A model generated the notes under the pieces. The model was not told the origin of the DNA, made no database searches, and was given only the letters and a program-made list of their open reading frames with translations. A DNA stretch of 41,010 nt, from positions 1 through 41,010 of the forward strand of contig CALMXK010000037.1 in assembly GCA_937871165.1 (NCBI GenBank), given 5' to 3'. This document shows, one piece after another, positions 9,214 to 17,552 of the stretch. Source of the DNA: an uncultured Actinomycetes bacterium. Its GTDB lineage: Bacteria > Actinomycetota > Thermoleophilia > Miltoncostaeales > Miltoncostaeaceae. Position 1 is the stretch's first letter. Each line of letters begins with the position of its first letter. The position numbers and the translations under genes are program-made.

Positions 9214-9429
9214 TCAGCGCACAGGCCGCAATTCGGAGATGCTCGAAGGCCCGCGCGACGTCTCCGCGGCGATCTCCGCACCCACCTGAGCGCCGGTGCG
9301 ACGACGGCAGTACGCCGCCACCACCGCATAGTGGCGCTCGAAGATCGCACCGAAGTCCTCCGGCACAGTCATGGACGCGGCCACGAGTTCGTCATCGGAC
9401 CGCTCGCGGGGTGTCGTGCTCACCATCAT
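9214..9429 (-). pseudogene. Truncated, frameshifted sigma-70 family (ECF-like) factor remnant
   Basis: A 71-codon reading frame (second ATG at 9426) starts like an ECF or actinobacterial sigma factor: [19 protein letters not shown] followed by GAEIAAET, the beginning of region 2. Near 9256-9261 the frame slips. The next frame continues family-like as VARAFEHLR, while the open frame runs into an early stop at 9214. Regions 2.3 to 4 are absent because the lipoprotein gene ends at 9189. It is best read as a decayed relic. A small functional peptide cannot be excluded. Confidence 0.55.
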
Positions 9430-9495
9430 CCAGTATTCGCTTTCCAGCCTCTGCGCGTTGCGCCGCAGCGGATCATGCGGCGAGCGAACCCGGTC

Positions 9496-9525
9496 TCGGC
9501 ACATGGGACACGAACGCGCTACACT
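9496..9525 (+). promoter_or_regulatory. Candidate promoter of the rpmE operon
   Basis: TCGGCA (9496-9501), an 18-bp spacer and TACACT (9520-9525) precede rpmE by about 40 bases. The -10 is fair and the -35 weak. The site lies just upstream of the divergent sigma remnant's start region. Confidence 0.4.
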
Positions 9526-9564
9526 GAACGGTCGGTCACACGAGACGCAGGCGCGGAGAGACAG

Positions 9565-9777
9565 ATGAAGACGGATATCCACCCCGAATACGTCACCGCT
9601 GAGGTGAGTTGCACATGCGGCAACACATTCACCACCCGGTCGGTCAAGCCTGAAATCCGTGTCGAGATCTGCAGCAACTGCCACCCGTTCTACACCGGTC
9701 GCCAGAAGCTGGTCGACACCGGTGGACGCGTCGAGCGCTTCCAGCGCAAGCTGGCACGCCGCCAAAAGAACGACTGA
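9565..9777 (+). CDS. rpmE: 50S ribosomal protein L31 (zinc-binding form)
   Basis: A 70-residue protein beginning MKTDIHPEY, the usual start of L31, a component of the large subunit at the central protuberance. Cys16, Cys18, Cys37 and Cys40 (CTC and CSNC) are the zinc ligands of the C-plus type, which is often replaced by a zinc-free paralogue under zinc limitation. GGAG at 9555-9558 gives a six-base spacing. DUF1385 starts 3 nt after its stop, so it heads the translation-related operon. Confidence 0.97.
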   Translation: MKTDIHPEYVTAEVSCTCGNTFTTRSVKPEIRVEICSNCHPFYTGRQKLVDTGGRVERFQRKLARRQKND

Positions 9778-9780
9778 ACC

Positions 9781-10782
9781 GTGACGCCTGTGGCGTCACC
9801 CCACCGCAGCTCAACCCGCACCGCCACACCCCGCACGGGACTCCCGGCGATCGCGATGCTCATTCTGTCGGCGCTCAGCGGGCGACTCGGCGGACAGGCC
9901 GTGCTTGAGGGCGTGATGATGCGCGGGCCGGAGCGTCTGACGGTCGCCGTGCGACGCCCGGACAACCGCATCGGCGTGATGATGCAGTCATCACGGTCGC
10001 GCTCCGGACGTGGCCTTGCCCGCATCCCGATCCTTCGCGGCATCATCGTCACGTGGGAAGGGCTGCGCCTTGGCGTGCGCGCCCTGGCCGAATCGGCGAA
10101 GGTCGTCTCCGGCGAGGACGAGGCGCCGACCCGCGGGTCGATCTCGCGCGCGGGGATGGGCGTCACCATCGTCGTGGCGCTCGCCGCCGCGGTCGCGCTG
10201 TTTTTCCTGGTCCCGCTCCTGGTCACCCGCCAACTCCTCGACCTTCAGCCGGGAACGACGTTCTGGCTGGTCGAAGGCGGCGTGCGGATCCTCGTCCTGG
10301 TGCTCTATCTGCTCGCCCTGGGACTCATCCCCGACATGCGGCGAATGATGCAGTACCACGCCGCCGAACACATGGTCATCCACGCCTACGAGGCGGGGCA
10401 GCCGATCGACGCGCGGACCGCCGCGACCCACCCGCGCCACCACGCCCGCTGTGGCACCGGGCTTCTGCTCGCCATCATGATCATCGCGATCATCGTGTTC
10501 GCGGCGATCGGCGACCGCGACCCGTGGGTGCTCGTCGCGTCGCGGGTGACGGGGATTCCGCTCATCGCCGGCGTCGCCTACGAGGTCATGCGCCTCATCG
10601 CCTCCGCCCAGGATTCCATCATCGGTCGGGCGCTCGCCGTGCCGGGCTACCTGCTGCAGCGACTCACGACGCGCACGCCCACCGCCGACCACCTGGAAGT
10701 GGCGTGCGTGGCGCTCCGGCGACTGCTCGGCGTCGACCCCTCCATCACCGATCCCGCATCGAAGGCCGAGGTACTTGCATGA
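9781..10782 (+). CDS. DUF1385 (YqhQ-like) integral membrane protein
   Basis: A 333-residue protein of the DUF1385 family. GGQAVLEGVMMRGPE (37-51) is the conserved N-terminal block, YHAAEHMVIHAYEAG is the central His/Glu block, and HPRHHARCGTG follows. The His, Glu and Cys residues suggest a metal site, but no activity is established as far as I know. Three to four hydrophobic helices flank these motifs. Start is GTG 9781; ATG 9859 is a shorter option that keeps the conserved block. It sits between rpmE and prfA, a common actinobacterial and Gram-positive arrangement, and ends in an ATGA overlap with prfA. Confidence 0.88.
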   Translation: MTPVASPHRSSTRTATPRTGLPAIAMLILSALSGRLGGQAVLEGVMMRGPERLTVAVRRPDNRIGVMMQSSRSRSGRGLARIPILRGIIVTWEGLRLGVRALAESAKVVSGEDEAPTRGSISRAGMGVTIVVALAAAVALFFLVPLLVTRQLLDLQPGTTFWLVEGGVRILVLVLYLLALGLIPDMRRMMQYHAAEHMVIHAYEAGQPIDARTAATHPRHHARCGTGLLLAIMIIAIIVFAAIGDRDPWVLVASRVTGIPLIAGVAYEVMRLIASAQDSIIGRALAVPGYLLQRLTTRTPTADHLEVACVALRRLLGVDPSITDPASKAEVLA

Positions 10783-11861
10783 GCGACGACGTCGTCTCCC
10801 GACTGGTCGACCAGGTCGACGCCACACGCGCCGAACTCGAGGCGGCGCTCGCCGATCCCGCGCTCGTCAACGACCGCCTCAAGTACGCGGATGTCAACCG
10901 CCGCTGGAGCGGACTGACTGACGCGTTCGCGCTGGCGGCCCGCTACCGCGACGCCCAGTCGCAGATCGCCGAAGCCGAAGCGATGCTCGCCGACGGCGAC
11001 GACGACGACATCCGCGCCATCCTGAAGGAGTCACGGGACGAGCTCGACATGCTTGGCCCGGCCCTTCGCGAAGCCATGGTCGAGCCCGACCCCAACGACG
11101 ACCGCGACGTGATCGTCGAGATCCGGGCCGCCGCAGGCGGCGAGGAGGCGGCCCTGTTCGCCCGCGACCTGCTCGACGTCTACTCCAAGTACTCGCAAAG
11201 TCTCGGCTTTCGCACGGAGCTCATGGAGTCGAGCCCCGCCGATGCCGGCGGTTTCAAAGACGTGAGCCTTGCCATCAAGGGCAAAGGCGCATATTCGGTG
11301 TTCAAGCACGAGGGCGGCGTCCACCGCGTGCAGCGCATTCCGGCCACCGAGAGCCAGGGACGAATCCACACCTCCACGGCGACCGTCGCGGTCATGCCCG
11401 AAGCCGACGACGTCGAAGTGAACGTCGACCAGAACGACCTGAAGATCGACGTCTACCGCTCCACCGGACCCGGCGGCCAGAGCGTCAACACCACCGACTC
11501 CGCGGTGCGCATCACCCACCTTCCCACCGGACTCGTCGTGGCCATCCAGGATGAGAAGAGCCAGCTGCAGAACAAGGACAAGGCGATGCGCGTGCTGCGT
11601 GCACGCCTGTACGAACGCGCCCTGGCCGAACAGATGGCGCAGTTGTCGGCAGATCGCCGCTCGCAGTTGGGATCCGGAGATCGCAGCGAGAAGATCCGCA
11701 CCTACAACTATCCGCAAGACCGTGTGACCGACCACCGCGTCAATGTGACGATCACACTTCGCGGCCAGGTGCTCGAAGGGCAGCTCGGCAAGGTCACCGA
11801 GGCGCTGCAGGCCGAGGAACGTCGACTGCGACTTTCCGAAATGACAGACTCCGGGGTGTGA
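10779..11861 (+). CDS. prfA: Peptide chain release factor 1
   Basis: A 360-residue class I release factor that reads UAA and UAG and frees the peptide. The codon-recognition tripeptide is PAT, in RIPATESQGRIHTST. The catalytic loop is STGPGGQSVNTTDSAVRI, whose GGQ glutamine is the substrate of PrmC encoded two genes on. The length is normal. It begins in an ATGA overlap with DUF1385 and ends in a TGATG overlap with the next gene, so all three are translationally coupled. PAT rather than SPF excludes RF2. Confidence 0.97.
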   Translation: MSDDVVSRLVDQVDATRAELEAALADPALVNDRLKYADVNRRWSGLTDAFALAARYRDAQSQIAEAEAMLADGDDDDIRAILKESRDELDMLGPALREAMVEPDPNDDRDVIVEIRAAAGGEEAALFARDLLDVYSKYSQSLGFRTELMESSPADAGGFKDVSLAIKGKGAYSVFKHEGGVHRVQRIPATESQGRIHTSTATVAVMPEADDVEVNVDQNDLKIDVYRSTGPGGQSVNTTDSAVRITHLPTGLVVAIQDEKSQLQNKDKAMRVLRARLYERALAEQMAQLSADRRSQLGSGDRSEKIRTYNYPQDRVTDHRVNVTITLRGQVLEGQLGKVTEALQAEERRLRLSEMTDSGV

Positions 11862-12511
11862 TGAACCCCGACCTGCTGCGCTCTGAATTCCTCGGCGTCA
11901 CGGTCCGCTACGACGATGTCGAGCTCGCCCGTGACGACCTTGCCATGTTCTTCAGCGAGGTCAGCTCGGTCTACGACCTCCCCCGCTTCGAGTTCAACCC
12001 CGACGGGGGCGCCACCATGTCGAACCCCGACGGCGCCGAGTTCGTGCTGCGTCCGAGCTCCGCTGCGTGTGGCGGCGTCACCAATCTCGGGTTCCACGAA
12101 GGGCTCGAACGCATCGACGGACTCGTCGGCGAGGCGGTCGCCCGGTACGGCATGGATCAGCTGTGGCTGGACGACGTGACGCTCGTGGCCACGTGGGACC
12201 TCGAAGGCGAGCAGGCAGGCCGTGATCTGTTGATCGACGACGTGCTGCGCTTCGACACCGACCGGCTGGCGCTCATCGACGGCGAGGACCTGTCGCTCGG
12301 CCTCCGTGTCTGGCGGACGCTCGGCGAAGGCACGGTGGACTGTTCCATCGAGCCGATGCACGCCGACCCGTCCAAGGTCTACATCCGACTCGTGTACTCG
12401 CAGCGTGAGCTGCCGCTGGACATGCCGGCGCTGCTCGGGGCGGTCGAGATGGTCAACGAGTTCTTGCAGGGGCCGATCAAGGCGTTCATGCTGTCGGTCG
12501 CGCACCCCTGA
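11861..12511 (+). CDS. Uncharacterised protein between prfA and prmC
   Basis: A 216-residue soluble protein that I do not recognise. It is acidic, has no signal sequence or membrane segment, and shows no clear catalytic signature. The second half contains alternating strands and ends in an amphipathic stretch (VEMVNEFLQGPIKAFML). The pattern loosely resembles TIGR04255-like proteins, but that is a guess. ATG 11861 overlaps the prfA stop; the GTG at 11858 would add one residue. GC-rich third positions match the neighbours, so it looks like a long-standing operon member. Its position suggests a link to translation termination, by context only. Confidence 0.75.
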   Translation: MNPDLLRSEFLGVTVRYDDVELARDDLAMFFSEVSSVYDLPRFEFNPDGGATMSNPDGAEFVLRPSSAACGGVTNLGFHEGLERIDGLVGEAVARYGMDQLWLDDVTLVATWDLEGEQAGRDLLIDDVLRFDTDRLALIDGEDLSLGLRVWRTLGEGTVDCSIEPMHADPSKVYIRLVYSQRELPLDMPALLGAVEMVNEFLQGPIKAFMLSVAHP

Positions 12512-12560
12512 ACCACTCGCGCGACGTGCCGCACACCCCAGGTGCCCCGGCGGGGCGCGC

Positions 12561-13397
12561 ATGACGTCTGAGACGATCACCGTCGTTGAGGTGCTGCGAC
12601 GGGCGCAGGGATACCTGGCCGGCCGAGGTATCGACACGCCGCGACTCGACGCCGAGGTGTTGCTTGCCGACGTGCTCGGCTGCGACCGGCTGGGGCTCTA
12701 CACGGGCTTCGACCGACCGCTGACGACCGCCGAAACAGACACCTACCGCGATGCGATCGGGCGGCGCGCCAAACACGAGCCGGTGGCCTACATCATTGGG
12801 CACCGTGGGTTTCGCACCATCACCGTTCGGGTGAGCTCCGACGTGCTCGTGCCACGCCCGGAGACGGAGCTGCTCGTCGAGTGGGTGCTCGAGGCGGCGC
12901 CGCAGGACGCCCGCATACTCGACTGGGGCACCGGCAGCGGTGCGATTGCCCTGGCGCTCGCCGCGGAGCGTCCGGACCTGACGCTCACCGCCATCGACCG
13001 CTCGCCGGCCGCACTCGAGGTGGCGCGGGGCAATGACACCGACCACCGTGTGGAGTGGCTTCGCTCGGACGGGTTCGAAGCCTTGGCGGGCCGCACGTTC
13101 GACGTGATCGCCGCCAACCCCCCGTACATCGCCGAGGCCGAGATGTCCTCCCTCGCCCCCGACCTGGCACATGAGCCCCGCGAAGCGCTGGTGTCGGGAC
13201 CGACCGGCCTGGAGTGCTACCAGGCCATCGCGGCCGACGCGCCGGCACACCTCACCGACGACGGACTGATCGTCGTCGAGATCGGCGCCACGCAAGCGAG
13301 CGCAGTGGCCGCGTTGTTCGGAGCCGCCGGCCTGACCGACATCGAGGTGCGCACCGACCTGTCCGGATATGAGCGCGCCGTCGGGGCACGTCGGTGA
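12561..13397 (+). CDS. prmC: Release factor glutamine methyltransferase PrmC (HemK)
   Basis: A 278-residue SAM-dependent enzyme that methylates the GGQ glutamine of release factors. The helical N-terminal domain precedes the SAM-binding loop DWGTGSGAIALALA and the NPPY motif (in AANPPYIAEAEM), the hallmark of N5-glutamine methyltransferases. The ATG follows a 49-nt gap after the unknown gene. A small GC hairpin (12544-12556, 5-bp stem) sits just before the start and may limit ribosome access. The stop overlaps the GTG of the next gene. Confidence 0.96.
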   Translation: MTSETITVVEVLRRAQGYLAGRGIDTPRLDAEVLLADVLGCDRLGLYTGFDRPLTTAETDTYRDAIGRRAKHEPVAYIIGHRGFRTITVRVSSDVLVPRPETELLVEWVLEAAPQDARILDWGTGSGAIALALAAERPDLTLTAIDRSPAALEVARGNDTDHRVEWLRSDGFEALAGRTFDVIAANPPYIAEAEMSSLAPDLAHEPREALVSGPTGLECYQAIAADAPAHLTDDGLIVVEIGATQASAVAALFGAAGLTDIEVRTDLSGYERAVGARR

Positions 13398-14014
13398 GTC
13401 TCACGGACCAGATCGCCTCGTGCCGGCAGGCGCTCGCACACGGTGAGGTCGTGCTCGTTCCGACGGACACCGTCTACGGGGTCGCGGCGGCGCTCGACGA
13501 TGGCGACGCCGTGGCGCGCCTCTATGCGCTGAAGGGCCGCGATCGCAGCCAGCCGTGCCAAGTGCTGTGCTTCTCGGCAGTGGTCCTCGACACCATGACC
13601 AGCCACCTGCCCCCCGCGCTGCGAGCCCTCGTCCACGAGCTGCTTCCGGGCACGACCACGTGCATCGTGGACGACCCCTCGGGACGGTACGCAGCGGCAG
13701 GCGGCGCGGATCCGACCAGCCTCGGTATTCGCGCCCCCGCCATGGAGGCGACGTTCCAGACGATCGACGTGCCGCTCATCGCGACCAGCGCCAACGACCC
13801 CGGCGGGCCCGACCCGCGGACCGTGTCGGACGTGCCGGATCATCTGCGTGCGGGTCTTGGCGCGATCATCGACCTGGGTGAGCTCCCCGGTGTCGCCTCG
13901 GCGGTGGTCGATCTGCGTGCAGTCGGGCAGGCGACCATCATCCGGCCCGGTCCGGATCGCGGCGGCCTGGTTCACCGCCTGGAGTCCCACGGATTGCGGG
14001 TCCGCACCCCCTGA
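13394..14014 (+). CDS. Threonylcarbamoyl-AMP synthase (TsaC/Sua5/YwlC family)
   Basis: A 206-residue YrdC-fold protein that forms threonylcarbamoyl-AMP from threonine, bicarbonate and ATP for the t6A37 modification of ANN-decoding tRNAs. The signature is VPTDTVYGVAA near residue 24 followed by KGRDRSQPCQVL, with the basic K/R pair that binds substrate. It is the single-domain length and lacks the C-terminal Sua5 domain, so it is closer to TsaC/YwlC. It starts with GTG in a GTGA overlap with prmC, which is the usual gene order. Confidence 0.93.
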   Translation: MSLTDQIASCRQALAHGEVVLVPTDTVYGVAAALDDGDAVARLYALKGRDRSQPCQVLCFSAVVLDTMTSHLPPALRALVHELLPGTTTCIVDDPSGRYAAAGGADPTSLGIRAPAMEATFQTIDVPLIATSANDPGGPDPRTVSDVPDHLRAGLGAIIDLGELPGVASAVVDLRAVGQATIIRPGPDRGGLVHRLESHGLRVRTP

Positions 14015-14020
14015 TCGCCG

Positions 14021-14052
14021 TAGACTCCTCCCTGTCCGATCCCCCGAAGGAG
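14021..14052 (+). promoter_or_regulatory. Candidate -10 and ribosome binding site for upp
   Basis: TAGACT (14021-14026) could be a -10 element; no clear -35 is visible. AAGGAG (14047-14052) is a strong Shine-Dalgarno sequence eight bases before the upp ATG and settles that start. Confidence 0.45.
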
Positions 14053-14060
14053 TCCAGCAC

Positions 14061-14702
14061 ATGAGTGGTCCGGTCCGGCAACTTGGCGGCGCCCTGGCAG
14101 GCGAACACATTGCCCGCCTTCGTGACAAGGACACGCCTCCGGCGGCGTTTCGCACGGCCGCAGGCGCACTGTCGACCCTGGTGCTCGCCGACGCGCTCGC
14201 CGATCTGGAGGGTGCGCGCTCGAGTGTCGAGACCCCGCTCGAGACGACGGACGCACTCCGCCCCGCCCGCCGGGTGACCCTCGTGCCGGTGCTTCGCGCC
14301 GGGCTGGCGCTGATGGAACCGGCGCTTCGCCTGTTGCCCGGCGACACGCGCGTCGGATTCCTCGGGATGGCCCGTGACGAGCACACGCTCCAGCCGACCT
14401 TCTACCTGGAGCGACTGCCGAGCGACATCGGCGACGACGACGTGGTCGTGCTCGACGTGATGCTTGCAACCGGCGGATCGGCCGTTGCCGCGCTCGACGC
14501 TGTGGTCGCGGCCGGCGCACCCATTGCACGCGTTCGCTTCGCGTGCCTGATCGCGGCGCCGGAGGGTGTGGCGCGCATCCACGAGGCGCATCCGACCGTG
14601 CCGATCACCGCCGGCGTAGTGGACCGCGAGCTGAACGGAAGCGGGTTCATCACCCCGGGCCTCGGCGACGCCGGCGATCGGCTCTACGGCGCGACCGAAT
14701 GA
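14061..14702 (+). CDS. upp: Uracil phosphoribosyltransferase
   Basis: A 213-residue enzyme that converts uracil and PRPP to UMP in pyrimidine salvage. The PRPP loop reads VVVLDVMLATGGSAVAA; most homologues have DPMLATGGS, so the Pro to Val change is a small oddity. The uracil-binding end GLGDAGDRLYG is intact, as is the VPVLRAGLALMEP block. It is shorter than an average upp of ~208-216 residues by nothing of note. It has its own strong ribosome site and ends in an ATGA overlap with the SDR gene. Confidence 0.95.
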   Translation: MSGPVRQLGGALAGEHIARLRDKDTPPAAFRTAAGALSTLVLADALADLEGARSSVETPLETTDALRPARRVTLVPVLRAGLALMEPALRLLPGDTRVGFLGMARDEHTLQPTFYLERLPSDIGDDDVVVLDVMLATGGSAVAALDAVVAAGAPIARVRFACLIAAPEGVARIHEAHPTVPITAGVVDRELNGSGFITPGLGDAGDRLYGATE

Positions 14703-15505
14703 CACGCCCACTCGCGCTCGTCACCGGTGCGTCCGCCGGCATCGGACTGGCGTTTGCCGAGCACTACGCCGCGCACGGACACGACCTGATTTTGGTCGCG
14801 CGCCGCGAGGAGCGGCTGCGCGAGCTCGCCGACCGCCTCCGGGCCGAGCACGGCGCGCAGTCCACGGTCGTCGTCGCCGACCTGGCAACAATCCAGGGCC
14901 GTGCCGACACGCGCGCCGCGGTGGACGCGGCCGGCGGGGTCCGTGTGGGCATCGTCAACGCCGGCTTTGGCGCGGTCGGACCCATCGCCACCGCCGACCG
15001 GGCGCGGCAGGTGGAAATGGTCGATCTGAACTGCGGCGCCACCACCGACCTGGTGTGTCACCTCGTGCCGGCCATGGTGGCCCGCCAGTCCGGGGACATC
15101 GTGATCGTGTCTTCGGCGGCCGCATGGCAACCGATCCCGTATACGGCCACCTATGCCGCCACCAAAGCATTCGGACTGTTCCTCGCCGAAGCGCTGCACA
15201 ACGAGCTTCGCGGGACGGGTGTGCGCGTCGTTGCGGCGTGCCCCGGCCCCGTGCGCACGGAGTTCGGCACGGTCGCCGGGACCAGTGGCACATCACACCG
15301 CATCCCACACGAGACCGCAGACGGTGTCGTTCGCGCCACAATCCGCGCCCTTGGCTCGGGCTCGCCACGCGTCGCCACCGGGTGGCTTGCGCGTCTCACC
15401 ACGTGGTCCGCGTCGCTTCTTCCCCGACGAGTGACGGTCGCGGCGGCGGGTGCGATTCATCGACGCATCCACACGGACGATCACACACCTCCCAAAGCTC
15501 CGTAA
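14699..15505 (+). CDS. Short-chain dehydrogenase/reductase
   Basis: A 268-residue classical SDR with the Rossmann motif TGASAGIG (9-16), NAGFG in place of the usual NNAG, a catalytic Ser in VSSAAAW and the YAATK catalytic Tyr/Lys pair. LVARREERL after the second strand has an Arg pair suited to NADPH. It belongs to the YqjQ/DltE-like group of SDRs acting on keto or hydroxy lipids, but the substrate is not predictable. It overlaps upp by four bases and so is co-translated with it. Confidence 0.9.
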   Translation: MTRPLALVTGASAGIGLAFAEHYAAHGHDLILVARREERLRELADRLRAEHGAQSTVVVADLATIQGRADTRAAVDAAGGVRVGIVNAGFGAVGPIATADRARQVEMVDLNCGATTDLVCHLVPAMVARQSGDIVIVSSAAAWQPIPYTATYAATKAFGLFLAEALHNELRGTGVRVVAACPGPVRTEFGTVAGTSGTSHRIPHETADGVVRATIRALGSGSPRVATGWLARLTTWSASLLPRRVTVAAAGAIHRRIHTDDHTPPKAP

Positions 15506-15512
15506 CACGCAT

Positions 15513-15547
15513 TTCGCAATTGGTGTAAACGCGGCTATGATTAGTGT
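15513..15547 (+). promoter_or_regulatory. Leaderless promoter of the DUF2339 gene with repeated TTRGTGTA
   Basis: TTCGCA (15513-15518), a 17-bp spacer and TATGAT (15536-15541) lie exactly six bases before ATG 15548; no Shine-Dalgarno sequence exists. TTGGTGTA (15520-15527) and TTAGTGTA (15541-15548) are direct copies 21 bp apart, one in the spacer and one across the -10 end and start codon. Both 8-mers recur at the recombinase promoter near 36723-36745. Confidence 0.6.
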
Positions 15548-17485
15548 ATGGATGACACCGATCTCGCCGAAATCCGCGACCGCCTGAGCTCCATCGAAGA
15601 GATGGTGGGCGATCTGTGCGTGGCACTCGGCGCCACGCCGCGCACGAGTGCACCCACGGTCGCGGCACGTTCTGTCGCTCCGGCACCCGTCACTGCGACG
15701 CCCGCCGCCGCAGCGGCGGCGCCGACGCCTGTCGAGCCGGCCGCGGTGCCCGTCCCTGCACTGACAGCGACCCCTCGACCCGAGAGCGCTCACCGCCCAA
15801 GCCCGCCGCCCACCGCGACCGTGCCGCCCATGAAACCGGCCGCCGCGCGCAGTGGCGAGCCCACGACCCCGGCGACCGGCCCGACGCGCACCACCGAGGA
15901 ACTCCTTGGAGGCAGGGGCCTTGCCATCGTCGGCGGCCTTGCGGTACTCATCGGGATCGTGTTTTTCGTCGCCGTCGCCATCCGCAACGGGATGCTTCCC
16001 CCAAGTCTTCGCATGATTCTCGCCGCGATCGGCTCGGCAGCCCTGGTCGTCGGTGCCGAGCGAGTGCACCGCCGCGGCCTCGACTCAACCCTGTCGGGGG
16101 TGCTCGCCGTGGTCGGCCTGCTCGGTGGCTTTGCGACCATGCTCGGCTCGATCAACCATTTCGACCTCATTCCCCACCAGTCGTCGCTCGTGATTGCCCC
16201 GCTGATCGGCGCCGCCGCGCTGTGGTGCGGTCATCGATGCGGTCTTCGTTTCCTCATCGCGCTCGGGGCGATTCTCGCCCTCGTCGGCCCGATCGCCTCG
16301 CAGATCGACCCGTCGCCCGCACTCTCGGTCTACACGTTCGGGGTGTTCGTGCTGGCCGGCGCGCTCGCGCTGCATTTCGGGTGGCAGGAGCTGTGGCCGC
16401 TCGGCGCCATCGGTGTCGCCATCACCTGGGCGCCGTGGTTCAGCCGGGAGTGGTACACGTATGACACCGCGGCCGTCGGCATCGCCGCGCTGTGTCTCGT
16501 GCTCGTCGCGAACGTCGCCATCGCCGTTGCAAGCGATGGGCGCTGGAGCACCACGAGCACTCCGACACCGCTCGCCATCGCCGTCCTTCCCGCTGCGACG
16601 GCCGGCGTCGCGCTTGGTGGTGTCGAGCTCTTCCACACGGTGCACGCCGGTGAGCATGCGCAGAACTGGTGGATCACCGGACTTGCCATCGCCATGTCCG
16701 CGGGCGGCTACGTCGTCGCGATGCGAAATCGTGCCCGGCTGACCGGCCCATTCGTTGTCGCCATCGGATTCGCCCTCGCCGCGGTCGCGATCGGCATGTG
16801 GTTCGAAGGCCCGGGCAGAGCCATCGGATGGGCGGCCCAGGCCGTGGTGGCCGCATGGGCGGCACGCGCGGTACGCGACGACCGCCCGCTCCTCGGATCG
16901 GTGCTTGCACTCGCGATCGCCACCATCGGCGCCGTCGACCGCTGTCCCCCGCGATCCCTCGGCTGGGACGAGGTGTCCTGGCAGGGTGTCGTGGCGGTGG
17001 CGGCCGTCGCGATCGCCGCAGCTGCCGCGGCCTGGCTCTCGCGCGAACTCCCGGAGCGGTTCATCGACGTCACTGGGCACCGCACGCACGTCCTTGTCGC
17101 ATTGTCGGCGCTCGCCACGTGGTACGGCGGATCGGTGGCGATCGTGCAGGCGCTCGGGGTCGACCGGGATTCGACCCAGGTCGTGCTCAGCGTGGTCTGG
17201 GCCATCATCGGGCTCGGCCTCATCGTTGCGGGCCTCAGCCGTCACCTGCGCATCGTCCGCATCGTGGGTCTCGGCCTGTTGGGCCTTGCGCTGGCAAAGC
17301 TCGTGCTGTTCGACCTGCGCTACCTCGAGTCCACCAGCCGAGCCCTGTCGTTCATCATGGTCGGCCTCCTCGCCCTTGCCGGTGCGTACGCCTACCAGCG
17401 GGTCCTCGCACAGATCCGCCCATCTGCGCCAGCTCGGGACGACGCCCCGCCCGATGCCGACGCGGACAACGCCGACCCGACCTGA
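15548..17485 (+). CDS. DUF2339 polytopic membrane protein
   Basis: A 645-residue protein. Residues 1-30 form a short helix that may self-associate (LAEIRDRLSSIEEMVGDL), 35-115 are a Pro/Ala-rich disordered linker, and the rest is about 16 or more hydrophobic helices. The block LLGGRGLAIVGGLAVLIGIVFFVAVAI opens the DUF2339 membrane region and matches the family pattern. Length is within the usual range. No function is established for DUF2339; membrane transport or envelope roles are guesses. It is transcribed alone from a leaderless promoter and ends before a bidirectional hairpin. Confidence 0.85.
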   Translation: MDDTDLAEIRDRLSSIEEMVGDLCVALGATPRTSAPTVAARSVAPAPVTATPAAAAAAPTPVEPAAVPVPALTATPRPESAHRPSPPPTATVPPMKPAAARSGEPTTPATGPTRTTEELLGGRGLAIVGGLAVLIGIVFFVAVAIRNGMLPPSLRMILAAIGSAALVVGAERVHRRGLDSTLSGVLAVVGLLGGFATMLGSINHFDLIPHQSSLVIAPLIGAAALWCGHRCGLRFLIALGAILALVGPIASQIDPSPALSVYTFGVFVLAGALALHFGWQELWPLGAIGVAITWAPWFSREWYTYDTAAVGIAALCLVLVANVAIAVASDGRWSTTSTPTPLAIAVLPAATAGVALGGVELFHTVHAGEHAQNWWITGLAIAMSAGGYVVAMRNRARLTGPFVVAIGFALAAVAIGMWFEGPGRAIGWAAQAVVAAWAARAVRDDRPLLGSVLALAIATIGAVDRCPPRSLGWDEVSWQGVVAVAAVAIAAAAAAWLSRELPERFIDVTGHRTHVLVALSALATWYGGSVAIVQALGVDRDSTQVVLSVVWAIIGLGLIVAGLSRHLRIVRIVGLGLLGLALAKLVLFDLRYLESTSRALSFIMVGLLALAGAYAYQRVLAQIRPSAPARDDAPPDADADNADPT

Positions 17486-17496
17486 ACCCCAAATGA

Positions 17497-17525
17497 CGAC
17501 GGGGCGTCACATGGACGCCCCGTCG
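17497..17525. terminator. Bidirectional terminator hairpin
   Basis: A perfect 12-bp GC-rich stem (17497-17508 with 17514-17525) with a 5-nt loop separates the convergent DUF2339 and etfA genes. There is no long T tract on either side, only TCATTT on the minus side. Confidence 0.75.
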
Positions 17526-17552
17526 CACATCACACACGCATGACTCGGCGGA

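Noticed and set aside
12544-12556. Terminator between the unknown gene and prmC
   Set aside because: Only a 5-bp stem without T tract, ending at the prmC start; it may affect translation but is not a convincing terminator.
16085-17245. A 386-codon minus-strand frame opposite the DUF2339 gene
   Set aside because: Asp/Arg/Glu-rich text typical of the antisense of GC-rich membrane genes; no start signal.
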